Source: Turbatrix aceti
Taxonomy: Eukaryota > Nematoda > Chromadorea > Rhabditida > Panagrolaimidae
Direction: 5' to 3'
Length of the DNA: 64,000 bases
Assembly (NCBI GenBank): GCA_963969345.1
Contig: OZ017767.1
Span: 3,562,739-3,626,738 of the forward strand
Below, one piece after another: positions 46,074 to 57,689 of this stretch. Below the pieces are notes generated by a model. That model was not told the origin of the DNA. It made no database searches and was given only the letters and a program-made list of their open reading frames with translations. Made by a program: the position numbers and the translations under genes. Numbering within the stretch: position 1 is the first letter of the stretch; every line of letters starts with the position of its first letter.

Positions 46074-48385
46074 ATGGGCTCCTATTTGCCGGCGATTGTA
46101 CTCTTTTTAATCGGAGCGCCGTCCGTCCATCCGTTATTCATGGACATGTACGGGAGTGAGTTTCTGATTTGTTCTTTTCCAAGCCTTTTTCAAACATATG
46201 TTTCTTTCAGAGATTTTTCAAGCTGAGGTTCTGTACGACTGCAGTATTTACTTCTACGATCGAGTCGTGGATATTCACGCTCCACCACGTTGGTGTAAAC
46301 ACTTCAAGTCTCACATAAGGGCTTGTTATGATGGTAATCCGTGCATATATGCTTTTTACATTGATGATGACAACGTACTGAATCTGTTTACATACAGTTC
46401 CGATGGAACTTATAATAATCGTGAGTTTTATTTTGTATTTATCGGCGATCACGAAAAACATTTTTCAGAAAAATTGATTTCTCAGGATTACTTTGAGACA
46501 GTCCCAGGATACTACAAAAATGTGAACACAACGTTACGTGTTAGTCACATATACTCCGTCATCGGTGTGTATAAAGTCCTAGGCGGCGACTTACAAGATA
46601 CGTTTAAAATTTCTTATGAAGTATGCAAAGATGTGAAATCACCGAAAATGATTAACTACGTTTTTTACAACCGTACAAGTAACACCGCCAATGTGACTAC
46701 AGTAAGTGTTATACATTTTTCTATTATCATTCAACATAAATTGTAGCATTTTTCTTCCTGCAATCCACTTCTATACCAAAATTCAATCAATAGTATAAAA
46801 ACCACAATCCTTCTCGATGAAAAAAATTGGTCTATTAAAAACTGCACTGTTGGAAATTTGGATTTTTTCATGATTTCTGTTCCGCAGTCTGTTCAGACAG
46901 TGGTATATGGATACGACATGTTACGACAAAATCTTTCTGAATCGTGTAAGTAATATTTACGAGAAACGGACGGTTACCTAAAAGTGATTTCAGTTCCAGA
47001 GTTGTACGCTACTGAAATACCACCTGCCAACGTTTCATTCTATGGTATTATCAAAATGCATGGACAACTGTTTGTTCCCGGGTTTGAATTATTGGAACCA
47101 CTGCCAATAGAAATCAACTGTAAGATCTTGATTTGAAATGTTTAATCAAAAACGCTGATTCCGTTTCAGACACTGAGGTGCCATTCTTCTTTTTGAAGAA
47201 CGCGACATCAGCGGACGACCCCCTTATGTACTCTGCGTTTTTTCTCTACTACAAATACGTCGGTCATGAACTAGACTTGGCCATTCGCATTTTACACAAT
47301 AGGAATCTGATGTACCAAACCAATGGTCTTCATGACTACTCAAAGATATGTAGTTTTGACGACGACAATGTCCCAGTGGTGGCGGCCCCCAGATTTGTTG
47401 CTCAAGATGAATTCAGCCTTGAAATCGAAGGTACGTTGCCACCTGAACTTTAAATTTCACTTGCTTTAATTTAGTGCGTTTCTACCAGAACAAACTATGC
47501 GTCGTAAGCGTTCGCTACAGCTTTTTTTCACAGCTGTATTCAGTTTTTGTAGTTCGCTTAAATGGAAATTATATTAACAATTTCACCGCATACGTTCACG
47601 TTGAAACCCGTACGATAACTGCAGTGAATTGTTGGTTCAAAAATCGCACGGTTAACTGGTTGCTGGCTTACACAGAAAAGAAAGAGGCCGAACTCATCAG
47701 TCTCGACGACGATGTGTCTACTCCTATCTTCCCTTGCCCTCTCTGTGGTCCTAATACCACAATGCATTGTGACTGGAGCCCCGAAACTGAAAAGAAGTAT
47801 GACTCAGCTGTACTCCTCATCACCGGTTTTGAAGTCCGTTTCATCGGCGTCAAGAACGAGGACTTTTTGAGGCGGCGTATTGAATACTACGTCATAAATA
47901 CCCCAAACCAATTATATTTTGGACAGACAATGCAACCTGGTAGGTCGCTTGTTTTTTCATAATTGATTTCAATTACTAGTTTAGCCTTGTCTCTGGATAC
48001 CTTCTACTTTACAATTTGTAATTGGACTACGTTAGCACCCCCGAAATTTTGGACTAGGAAAAAACCCACGGAACTTCCGACTACGGAATCACCCACGGAA
48101 CTTCCGACTACGGAATCACCAACGGAACTTCCGACTACGGAATCACCAACGGAACTTCCGACTACGGAATCACCAACGGAACTTTCGACTACGAAATCGT
48201 CACCGGAACTTTGGACTACGGAATCACCCTCGGAACTTTGGACTACGGAATCACCGGGTGGGATGGATCCAGTTGCAGGAACCCCAGATACAGGCAGCAA
48301 CGGTGCGAGGTGTTTACGCGACTTGTGGATCCATTTGCTTCGTTTTGTCATTTTGACCTGTGTATTTCTGATAGAACTAGCGTAA
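46074..48385 (+). CDS. Surface protein C with Thr/Glu/Pro stalk, tandem copy 3
   Basis: The most diverged of the triplet. It starts MGSYLPAIVLFLIGAPS; blocks FYDRVVDI, PGYYKNVN, YKYVGHELDLAIRI, AYVHVETRT, VNWLLAYTE and PCPLCGPNTTMHC are kept. Its third intron is only about 45 bases (46,702-46,746) against about 360-395 in copies 1 and 2. The stalk is preceded by a changed segment (APPKFWTRKKP) and the tail is CLRDLWIHLLRFVILTCVFLIELA, still ending without a cytoplasmic domain. Exons appear intact, although junctions were checked less fully than for copy 1. Confidence 0.8.
48055..48265 (+). repeat. 27-base coding minisatellite, copy 3
   Basis: Stalk-coding repeats as in the two upstream genes; about five regular units and three degenerate ones. 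Confidence 0.88.
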
Positions 48386-48569
48386 ACTGACATAAACATA
48401 TAAATATGTATATAGTGAAAAATCAGTAGTTATAAAAAAATATCCATTAAATTAGTTAAACGGTGAGAACAACGACAACGAGTGTAGGCTTGTTCGATTA
48501 CGCATGAAGAGTTTGATTCCAGAAATATGCAAACTACGACGGGTTGTCCGCCTATCTACGACGGGTTGT

Positions 48570-49830
48570 GACCACTCGCGTTGAGTTCTCTCGTCAATTG
48601 TTCTTCGATTCTGCATGAAGACAACGCACTGCTCAGTCGCACTACCGTATTTCACCAAACTGGACAATCGAAGAAGCAAGCACGTGCGACATGTTCATGT
48701 TCAGCCCGGGTAGCATTCACGAGCAAAAAGCACTGCATGCGCCTTCCCCTTATTTTTTATCAATAGAGCGCGCGCGTGCATTTTCAGAAAGAGTCATGTT
48801 CAAAAAAACGCCCTGAAGCCCGTAATAGAGTTTTTAGCTTACGGTCACTTCGGTAGGCATGGGCATGTCCCAAAGATTGTTTTAAGCCACTCGCGGCTTC
48901 TGTAGGATTTTTTTGGGCAGTGCTGGAGGCATTGAAAGATCATGAAACTTCGAAGTGCCGTAACTCACCAACACCCTTGGCGATTTTGAAAAACTCTCTA
49001 TCACGCTTTTCATTATGCCGAAAAGAATCAGTATGCAAAACAGATGGCACCAAAATATGCGCGTATTCGATTTACATCAAAAATTAGATTACCAGCTTAG
49101 AAATGCGCACGCGGTGAAACATTAGTGAAAAAAAGTTTATTATGATCATCGTAATTAATAAAAACTAAAAAAAGTCAAATAAAAACAAAGAAATCAGAAG
49201 GCGAAAAAGTGGTGCCCCTCCAGATTTGGACTGATCGCCGAGTTTATTCGTTGGCGGAACCCCAAGAGAGTCCGCTATTGCAAAGCGCGTGCGCATTTCT
49301 AAGCTGGTAAACCAGTGGTAATCTAATTTTTGATGTAAATCGAATACGCGCATATTTTGGTGCCACCTGTTTTGCATACTGATTCTTTTCGGCATAATGA
49401 AAAGCGTGATAGAGAGTTTTTCAAAATCGGCAAGGGTTTTGGTGAGTTACGGCACTTCGAAGTTTCATGATCTTTCAATGCCTCCAGCACTGCCCAAAAA
49501 AATCCTACAGAAGCTGCAAGTGGCTTAAAACAATCTTTGGGACATGCCTAAGCTTACCCAAGTGACCGCAGGCAAAAAAATTCAAAAACAGCTTCATGAT
49601 CTTTTTTTGAACATAACTCCCTTCACGCTCGCGCGCGCTTCTTTTTCTCTTGTTTGATAGAAAGGCGCATGCAGTGAAAAAGGTGGTCATAGCAGTGATT
49701 TCGCTGGATTTACGAACCCATGTCTGGACAGCTTTGGTATTCGAAGCCGCAACTGTGGCCTTGGTGCTTTCTCCATCATCTGAACCACTTTTTCTGTCCT
49801 TCTGTAGCGTTTTGAAGACATTGGTCTCGC
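48570..49830. mobile_element. Long imperfect inverted repeat (fold-back element)
   Basis: 48,640-49,115 is complementary to about 49,285-49,760 over most of its length. Landmarks are ATGCGCGTATTCGATTTACA against TGTAAATCGAATACGCGCAT, GTATGCAAAACAG against CTGTTTTGCATAC, and GGCAGTGCTGGAGGCATTGA against its complement. The central loop is about 170 bases. The arms contain small indels. This is typical of a fold-back or MITE-like transposon. No transposase was seen; a 129-codon frame on - at 49,505-49,894 lies in one arm and has no recognised domain. Confidence 0.75.
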
Positions 49831-50860
49831 TGGACCGTTGTTCAAGCAAGTTCGGCCGATCAGTTGCATTGTTTAGGTACCTTCCCACCTTCAATCCAGG
49901 GTGGCGAAACTCCTATGGGAATTAGAAATAGAGAAATTATCTCATGGGAGTCTTATGGGACACCCCGGAAATATTTTTTGGTGCTTTTAACAATGTACAT
50001 GTTCATGCAAAAAAGATAAATGTAATAAAATTAACAATGAAAATAAAATCATTTTCCTAATTGGAAAGAAAATAGCAAAATAGAGGCGTTGCGGGATCGC
50101 GAATTTTCTAAATTCAGGGAAAATTATCCCGTGATAGATGGGAATCCCGGGATAATTCTCGGGATGATTAGCGAGCCCAAAAAGTTTCTTTTTTTGCTAA
50201 ATTCGAGAATGGCAAGTCTTTGCTGATCGCGACGTACAATGGTGCATGAATGACAAATTGTAGCGAATTGCCATGATGATTGTTATGCAGGGGTCATAAA
50301 GCAATCAGGTGTCAAGCCTGAAGGTGAAATAATGCAACAATGACTCCACGAATGCACACACAAAACGAACAGTAACTGTACTGCGAAATAAAAGCTTTGA
50401 AAAAACGATTTTTTGCTAGGTTCCTGCAGCGATTTTGAACGACCGCGTGTTTTGCCAGTTTTGGCGGGTACAGTATTGCACTGTCGTGCATCGCACTTTC
50501 GGCCTGCTTTTTATTTTTTTGTTTTTCTTCCATTTTTGTCTCCTTTTTTTTTAAATTTCTTTTTTTTGCGTCATTTTTTTTAACGTTTGATTGCATTTTT
50601 GTACCGAGAATAAATAAATTAATGAATTAGGCTGCGATTCTGTTGCCAGACGTCTGACACGTTGAGATACTGTTAACCTTGTGCTGTGGGGTATTTTTAT
50701 TTGTGTGGAGGGAGGGGAGGGATGGGGGGATTTAGGCACTTTCAAATGACACTTGGATCGATGTTTCATCGCTGTATCATGTAAATGCTTTTATTTTTAG
50801 GTGAGTTTTTTTCCTGAAAAGCGTTTTTATGTACGTGAATTTATTTTCAGGGATTCAACA
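49831..50860. other. Gene-poor spacer
   Basis: No supported gene. It includes short palindrome-rich text around 50,100-50,170 (ATCCCGGGATAATTCTCGGGAT) and A/T homopolymers. Confidence 0.35.
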
Positions 50861-50863
50861 CGC

Positions 50864-50990
50864 CAGCGATGATGATGACGATGGCGAGGAGGAGGTGGTT
50901 GGTGGAGGTGGAGGAGGTGGTGGTGGAGGAGGAGGTGGTGGTGGAGGTGGAGGAGGTGGTGGTGGTGGAAGATGATTACGATGACGAGCC
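50864..50990 (+). repeat. GGT/GGA/GAT trinucleotide-rich tract
   Basis: A purine/GT-rich low-complexity run of GATGATGATGACGATGGCGA type followed by many GGTGGAGG units. An exon-like frame crosses it (TTTTCAG before, GTGAGT after at about 51,010), but coding is not supported beyond composition. Confidence 0.7.
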
Positions 50991-51328
50991 CAGCAGAACG
51001 ACAGTAAATGTGAGTATTTTTATTAAAAAAAGTGGGAAGTCAAAAAACTACAATTTTCGAGGGACAGTTAAAATTGACAAATAATTACTAAAGTTGTTCC
51101 GGTTTTTTGTTAACAATCAAATCAAGGGCATAATCGGGAAATATTCTGACAACTGCATAAAATCAAGAATTTCGTTCGAGTTATCGATGGAGTAGGCCAA
51201 AAACTTGCGGGAGTGTTTGTGCGGACACTTATTAAAAGAACAATAAATTTACCAAATAATAACAATCAAAGCATCAAAATTCGGGAGAAAAACTGAAAAA
51301 GATAAGTTCGTAGTTGAAAAAAAAGGTT

Positions 51329-51399
51329 GGCTGGACGGGGAATTGAACCGCAGCCTAAAGTTGGGGAAAAAGAAAACGCAACCACTCCGCTATTGGAAC
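51329..51399 (-). tRNA. tRNA-like sequence with A and B boxes, probably tRNA-derived
   Basis: On the - strand an A box TAGCGGAGTGG (51,392-51,382) is followed at the normal spacing by a B box GGTTCAATTCC (51,349-51,339). The T stem pairs in four of five positions. The acceptor arms do not pair (GTTCCAA against TCCAGCC), so this is a tRNA pseudogene or the head of a SINE and not a working tRNA. Confidence 0.4.
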
Positions 51400-51479
51400 A
51401 CAGTTGTTGGGCATCATTTCTGACTTATAACCCAACGAGTGTTTAAAAAAAATCGGCGCGCCTAGTTTTCCTCCTCGTT

Positions 51480-52030
51480 TTTTCAACATAAAAAAACGGA
51501 GCAGGGGGGCTTTTCAGGGCTCCCCTGCTCCTTTGCGCACCCCACCCGACATCTGGAGCACGTGGGGCACCCCAGATGCCAGGTTGCGCCGCTTTTCTCT
51601 CTCGCCCGCGCCCCCAGCCCTACTCGCACCCGTACCCGCGCACCCAACCCTACCCCGCGCACCCAACCCCACCCGCACCCCCCTCCCCCGTACCCGCCCC
51701 CGTCCCCTCTCCCCACCTCCCCCAAAAAATCCCTGTCCCCATCACCGGGAACAGGGAGAGGTTCTCCATCACCGGAGAACCCCTGTTGGGCCCTCCTTCG
51801 GCGGAGGGCCCCCCACACCCCTTCCCCTTGCCCACCCAATCAACCCCGCCGGATGCCACACGTGCAGATGCTTTTTATTTTTCAGCACGTGTGGCAGAGC
51901 CGGATCTTTTTTTATTTTTAAAAAATCATTTTTTTGATGAACGTCGGCTTTGTAGTCGACTCTGCCAATCCCGGGGTGACAAAAATTCGTCAGCTGGGCA
52001 TCTGTTGGTGCCCAGCCAACGCGTTGATAG
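51480..52030. ncRNA. GC-rich chain of perfect hairpins at the inner end of the right arm
   Basis: Stems: GGAGCAGGGG/CCCCTGCTCC (51,498-51,507 / 51,522-51,531), CATCTGG/CCAGATG (about 51,549-51,579), GGTTCTCC/GGAGAACC (about 51,761-51,782), GGGCCCTCC/GGAGGGCCC around TTCGGC (51,788-51,811), GCCACACGTGC/GCACGTGTGGC (51,855-51,865 / 51,885-51,895) and GCTGGGC/GCCCAGC (about 51,992-52,015). Between them lies a C-rich tract whose long open frames on both strands are compositional. It is placed with the structured-RNA arm by resemblance only. Confidence 0.5.
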
Positions 52031-52129
52031 GCAGATTGCTCCTGTAGAGTTGTTGTGAGCCGGGAAGATGATTCTGGAGTGTAGATGTTGTTGGAGATTC
52101 GTAGCGTGACTTGTCAATGACAGTGAGCC

Positions 52130-54760
52130 AAAAAATCTCAAATTACTGGGCGTGCCAGACCGGACAATTCCGGATTTTGCGATTACGTGAAAAATAATTT
52201 TAGTCAAATTTGGAAAGAAATATTTTCGAAAAAAAATGTGTGTTGGTCTTAATTAAAAAAAGTTGTAAATACTTTGAAAAAAAATCTTTTGTAAGTTTGC
52301 CAACCATCAGTAAGTTGCAGTAGGCTGCTAGGAAGAGCAGATGTAGGACGTAGACCATCGGGAACATGCCGGCATCGTGAGCCGTTTTCTGACTGCTGGC
52401 TAGTTGTCGTGCAGGTCACGGTCGATTGGGATGGCACAGTTGCAACTGCAGTTATCGCACCTCAAAAGACTGGCTACGCCAGACCGGGCATTTTCCGGAT
52501 TTTTTTGTTACGTGAAAAATTATTTTAATTCAGGATTAGAAAAACTGTTTCAAAAAAGTTATTGTTTTTGTTTGTCTCAATTAAAAAATAAAATGAAAAA
52601 ACTAGTTTTAAGAAAAAATCTTTTGTAAATTTGCCAACCAGCACGTCCTGAGTTGCAGTAGGCTGCTAGGAAGAGCAGATGTAGGACGTAGACCATCGGG
52701 ACATGCCGGTAGTGTGAGCCTGTATTTGATCTGCCGTTGCTGCTGTTGTTTCGTGCAGGTCACGGTCGTAGCTGAGGATGTCACAGGTGCAGCTGCAGTT
52801 ATCGTATCTCAAAAGACTGGTCATGCCAGACCGGACAATTCCGGATTTTGCGATTACGTGAAAAATAATTTTAATCAAATGTGAGAAAGAAATCATTTCG
52901 AAAAAAATGTGTGTTAGTCTTAATTTAAAAAAAATTGAAATATTTGAAAAAACTAGTTTTGTAAAAAAATGTTTTGTATGCCAACCAGCAGTAAGTTGCA
53001 GTAGGCGGCTAAGAGGAGTAGATGTAGGAAGTAGACCATCGGGAACATGCCGGCAACGTCATCGAGCTGGGTGTTGTCGTGAGGTCGTCACGGTGGATAG
53101 GGATGGCACAGTTATCGTACCTCAAAAGACTGGCTACGCCAGACCGGGATGTTCCGGATTTTGTGATTACGTGAAAAACATTTTTAATAAAATATATAGA
53201 TGATCAAAAGTAGGCCAGCTTGTAGTTGTAATTGTAGATCAGGCAATTGTCCTACCTCAAAAGACTGGCAGTGCCAGACCGGATATTTTCCGGATTTTTG
53301 TAATATGCGAAAAAAAAATACGAAAACACTTGTTTAAAAAAATTTCAATCATAAAAACGAAAAATAAAAATTCAACGAAAAATAATTGTTTTTAAAGTTG
53401 CAATAAAAAGTGGGGAAAAAAAAGTTGTTTTTTTGCTCTGTGGTAAACCAACCAGTAATTAATTGCAGTGAATGATAAGTGGAAGCTTTCCGGGATGAGA
53501 ATGAATAAGGAAGAGTCTGTGGCACCAGGGTCGTCGAACTATTATAAATACAAACAAGCTGGAGTTGCAGGTAATTGTCAGGTTCCGAGTAGTGTCGTAA
53601 GGTATCTAAAAAGACTGGCTACGCCAGACCGGGCATTTTCCGGATTTTTTGGTTACGTGAAAAATTATTTTAATTCAGGATTAGAAAAACTGTTTCAAAA
53701 AAATTATTGTTTTTGTTTGTCGCAATTAAAAAATAAAATGAAAAAAGTAGTTTTAATAAAAAATCTTTTATAATTATGTGTACCAACCAACACGCCTCCT
53801 GAATTGCAGTGGCAGAGGAAGTAGTGGCCGTGAGTGAGTAGTGAAAATAATGCCAACGGCATCCGTAGTCGCAGCAGCCTGATCTGATCGGCTCGTGGCG
53901 CCGGTGTGTGTCAAATGTCATGTTTGGATTCAGGAAAATAAGACAATGAGTTAAAAGTGCCTAAAAAGACTGGCCATGCCAGACCGGGCATTTTCCGGAT
54001 TTTTTGTTACATAAAAAATATAAAAAGTGCTTTCAAAATTCTAATAAAAAAATTTTCGTACACACGTGTTTTCTGTGTGCCGAGGTGAGTGAATACAAAA
54101 AAAGTAAAAAACGAAGTGAGTAGGGAAAATAAATAAAAACCATCCTGATAGCAGCCTGAGGCATAAGGGTCGTCGCCGTGATTAGGATACGTCCTATTTA
54201 ACGGACATTGTAGACGTTTGATGGTTGTACCCGTTTCGGTAGGCTCGCAGTGGTTTCGCATAGATACCTCAAAAGACTGGTCATCCCAGACCGGACAATT
54301 CCGGATTTGGTGATTACGTGAAACATAATTTTCTTCCAGAATTTAGAAAAACATTTTGAAAAAAAGTATTGTTTTTGGTAGTCGCACTTAAAATTGTTTG
54401 AAAATCGTAATAAAAAAATTTCGTACACACGTGTTTTATGTGTGCCGAGGTGAGTAAATACAAAAAGAAGTAAAAACTGATGTGAGTGAAAAAAATATAA
54501 AAACCATCCTGAGAGCGGTGAGTCGTCGCCGAGGACTGGGATGAGTACGTCCTATTCAACGGATAGCGCGGACGTGTTTTGTTGTAGTCGGTTTGGTTGA
54601 GGACCAGGAATAGGTAGCCGCCGTGGTAGTCTCGCAGCGGTGTCGCACAGGTATCTTCAAAAAACTGGCCGCGCCAGACCGGGTATTTTTCCGGATTTTT
54701 CGTTATTTTATAAAATAATTTTAAAAAATAGTTTTTGACGCTGGCAGGCAGCTTTGATAA
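52130..54760 (-). repeat. Nine-copy twin-hairpin array, about 310-390 bp period
   Basis: Units each carry, read on +, AAAGACTGGC-NNN-GCCAGACCGG....CCGGATTTT. Cores: 52,145-52,173, 52,470-52,498, 52,817-52,844, 53,130-53,157, 53,265-53,293, 53,615-53,643, 53,970-53,998, 54,277-54,304 and 54,665-54,694. The unit also has an AT-rich segment and a CCAACC motif. In the cores the loops vary while the CTGG/CCAG and CCGG/CCGG arms are kept. Spacing is 307-388 apart from one gap of 135. Two inverted copies are in the left arm. It does not look like CRISPR: the spacers are themselves repeated. Confidence 0.8.
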
Positions 54761-55490
54761 AAAGTTTTGGTTTTTTAAGTTTTTAAAACTTTCTTAAACA
54801 CAAAATGTAAAGTTGAAACCAACTATCCGGGAACTGCAGCGTGCCAGAGAGCGAGAGATGTCGGTTGAGCGGTACAAGTGCCGTACCGTGCGGTGCTGTT
54901 CGGCGTGAGGTGCAGGAGCGAGTACAGGTGTCGCTGAGGTAGATGGATGGTATGGGATGCGAGCAATGTTACAATTTGCTTTTCGGTGATACGCTGGATA
55001 AACTTGTTGCCAATGTAGAGAAAAGTTGAAGGAAGCGAGTTGATGAAGATCTTCATTGGATACGGGTGTGTTCAGTTTTTCGGGAATTTGGAAGAAAGAA
55101 GTCGGATTTTCAGACCTGCAAAATTTAAAATTGAAAAAGGTGAAAATTTTTGGTGGTTTTGTTTTGTGAACAAAAAACGAACGGACCATGTAGGCATAGT
55201 AAAAAAAGCACTTGAAAAAGATTTTGTTTTTCAGTTTTATTTTTTTTTTCAAAAGAAAGATAAATTTTTTTATACAAAAACCAACCTTCAAGTTTGGAAA
55301 AAAGGCAGTCGCATGAAGAGGAACTGCATCTGCGGATGATGCAGATCGAGTCCATGGAAAGTAGTGCTTGAGTGAATGGGAGTCCAGTCCAGTATTGTTC
55401 GGAAGGACTGGACTGGAAGCACTTGACGATGATAATAGTGTAGTCGTCTGGGTTTCAAAAAAACCGTGATGTGGACGCCGTGTTGTAGCT
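54761..55490. other. AT-rich stretch next to the twin-hairpin array
   Basis: No supported gene. Open frames near 54,800-55,340 are rich in Phe/Lys and follow A/T runs. A local inverted pair, AGTCCAGTCC / GGACTGGACT, lies at about 55,382-55,414. Confidence 0.35.
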
Positions 55491-55527
55491 GTAGTAAAGT
55501 GCGGTGTCGAAGAAGGGGTGGCCTGTA

Positions 55528-55686
55528 TGGCTCTTTTTTTTTACTTTTTTTTTTTTTTTATCTTTTAAATTTTTTTATCTTTTTTTTTTTTTTTAGGCAT
55601 TTTTTTTTTAGGTTTTTTATTTTTTTTTTTTGTTTTGGTTTTCTTTTTTTTTTTGGGTTTTTTTTTTTTGGTTTTTTTTTTGGTTT

Positions 55687-55734
<48 letters not shown>

Positions 55735-55750
55735 CGGTTTTTTTTTTTTG
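55528..55750. repeat. Poly-T tract of about 220 bases
   Basis: Almost pure T on + (A on -), interrupted by GG, C and AGG. A second tract lies at 58,560-58,650. On the inferred transcript strand both are poly-A. Length may be an assembly estimate. Confidence 0.85.
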
Positions 55751-55959
55751 AAGTTGAAGTTGACCGCTGCAGTGAGGTACGTTCGTTTCCTGAAAAAATG
55801 GCAGTGATTAGTTTGCGGTCAGAATGATAAATGCAACCGAAATTGGAACAGATAAATTTGTAGATCTTTTTTGAAAATAAGTAAAGAAATCCACGAACTA
55901 ATTAAACTCGATTTTTGCTCAAAACTCACTAAACTGATAAAAAAAATTACCTCAGTGCA

Positions 55960-57240
55960 TTTACAGGTCATCCTGAGTTCGTTTGTAGTCGATTGGGCTG
56001 GCGAGGCCCATAAATGGTTTCTTGGTGGCAAAGTTGAAGCCACCAAGACGCCGTTGCTGCCCCGGCATAGGAGGCCATCGTTCGAGCGGCAGCATAGCGT
56101 TCTGCACTTTAATTCCGCTCGAAGCTGATGGCCGCCGGGGTCTTTTCATCGGTCGGCGCTTGAACAGGGACGTTGCGTAGCCTACAAAAAATAAGAGGGG
56201 TCAGTTTGTGTGGAAATAAAAAAATTGACCAACCTGTTATCCTTCTAAGGTGTTATGGGCGAGTTGAGAGCAATTGATGGCAAAAGTGCCTGCTCGTCGC
56301 CTAGAAGGGGCCGCCGGAATCGTCGCCTACGGGGGCGTTGGATGACTTGGTCATCAGGCACCTACAAAAAATTACAAAAGTCAGAATTTTTTTTAGTAAG
56401 ATTTTTTTAGGATTTGAGAAATACATAAGAAAATCAAAATAATATTTTTAAATTAAAAATAGGAAAACTTTTTATTAGAAAAATATAGTTTTTGTAAAAA
56501 CTCGATTTTGGCACCGATAAAAAAATAAAAAAAATTACCTTAGTGCGCTTTACTGGTCACCGCGTGTTCTACATGAGGCGATGGACTTATTCAGATGATT
56601 GTGCCATCGCCTCGTTTGTAGTTTCTCGGGCTGGCGAGGCCCATGGATTCTTGGTGGCTGAGCAGTGTTGAAGCCACCAAGACGCCGTTGCTGCCCCGGC
56701 GGTGTGCCATTTGAGCGGCAGCATGGATTGCCGCCGGGGTCTTTTCATCGGTCGGCACGGGGTGCAGGTATGTTTCGTTTCCTGGAAAAGAATGGCAACG
56801 ATTAGTTTGTGGACGGAATGAAACATTTGAATAAAAATTTATTAAAAAATTGATTTTCGTAGATAAAAATGTTTTCAACAAAATTAGTAGAAAAATGGAT
56901 TTTTTACCGAAAAATGAAATGTCAATTTTTTACTTTGTATTTGAAATAAAAAATATTTTACCTACCTGTAAGCCTTCTACGGTGCAGCTGGCGACTTTGG
57001 AGCGATTGACGGCAAAAAGTGCCTGCTCGTCGCCTAGAAGGTGCCGACCGGAATCGTCTACGTGAGGTGATGGACTTATTTCTGGAGTTGGTGCCATCAC
57101 CTCGTTCGTAGTTGGTTGGGCTGGCGAGGCCCATAGATTGCTCGGTGGCTGCAGAGAAGGTTGCAACCACCGAGACGCCACTACTGCTGCTCCGGAGGCA
57201 GGATTGCCAATGGTCGACGGAGGCGTAGATCGGCGCATAT
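55960..57240 (-). ncRNA. Right-arm module A, three copies of covarying hairpins
   Basis: Stem II: TCTTGGTGGC / GCCACCAAGA (56,020-56,029 / 56,039-56,048); TCTTGGTGGCT / AGCCACCAAGA (56,649-56,659 / 56,672-56,682); CTCGGTGG / CCACCGAG plus TGCA/TGCA (57,141-57,148 / 57,167-57,174). The left-arm copy has GGCGG/CCGCC in the same place, so pairs change together. Stem I: CCCCGGC/GCCGGGG with a nested 9-bp TTCGAGCGG stem (56,060-56,140), and CCCCGGCGG/CCGCCGGGG (56,694-56,702 / 56,731-56,739); it is eroded in the third copy. Blocks alternate with AT-rich introns on the - strand. Confidence 0.65.
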
Positions 57241-57680
57241 CGCTGATATCAATCTAATTAGTGTTTCCACATTTTTCCTCTCCTCTCATAATTTTGGGGA
57301 CTCAGCTCGTATCGGGTGTGTTTGGGTCATGCTCAGGAGGGAGGTAATGCTAGGTGCTCTAAGTGGTGCCCAGGAAAGCGCGCGACGCCGGGAGTGCCTG
57401 ATTGTTAGCAGACACAAAAGGGTAATAATATACAGATAGGGGGAAACAAAGGGAAATTGCCACCATAGACGGACAGCCAGCGCCGGCCGACGTGCCATTT
57501 GTGGGACACTCGGTGGCCCCTGTATGATCCGAAGATCATCGGCGCTGGCTGCGGTGGGTTTTGCGACGATGTTGAGTTGAAGAAAGTTGAAGGATCCCAA
57601 ACCAGACGTGGAAGGGAGAAGCGACTTACATCTGAAAGTACAATTTCTGATTAGAAGCTCTGGACACCGACCCCAATTTT
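57241..57680 (-). other. Right-arm segment without a clear left-arm partner
   Basis: It lies between modules A and B, with no conserved hairpin or gene recognised. A - strand splice pair ending at about 57,630-57,690 (GTAAGTAAAAAATTGGGG..TTTCAG) joins it to module B. Confidence 0.35.
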
Positions 57681-57689
57681 TTACTTACC

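Noticed and set aside
47558..48399. Antisense frames under the surface-protein stalk (repeats of VGDSVVGSS)
   Set aside because: They are generated by the minisatellite; the + strand has signal peptide, splice consistency and tandem conservation.
51480..51920. Several overlapping Pro/Gly-rich open frames of 70-160 codons on both strands
   Set aside because: They arise from C-rich composition and coincide with perfect hairpins; no start context, domain or splice support.
52130..54760. CRISPR-like array
   Set aside because: Period is over 300 bases, the intervening DNA is itself repeated, and the setting is eukaryotic.
55466..55827. Phe-rich open frames over the poly-T tract
   Set aside because: Pure homopolymer translation.
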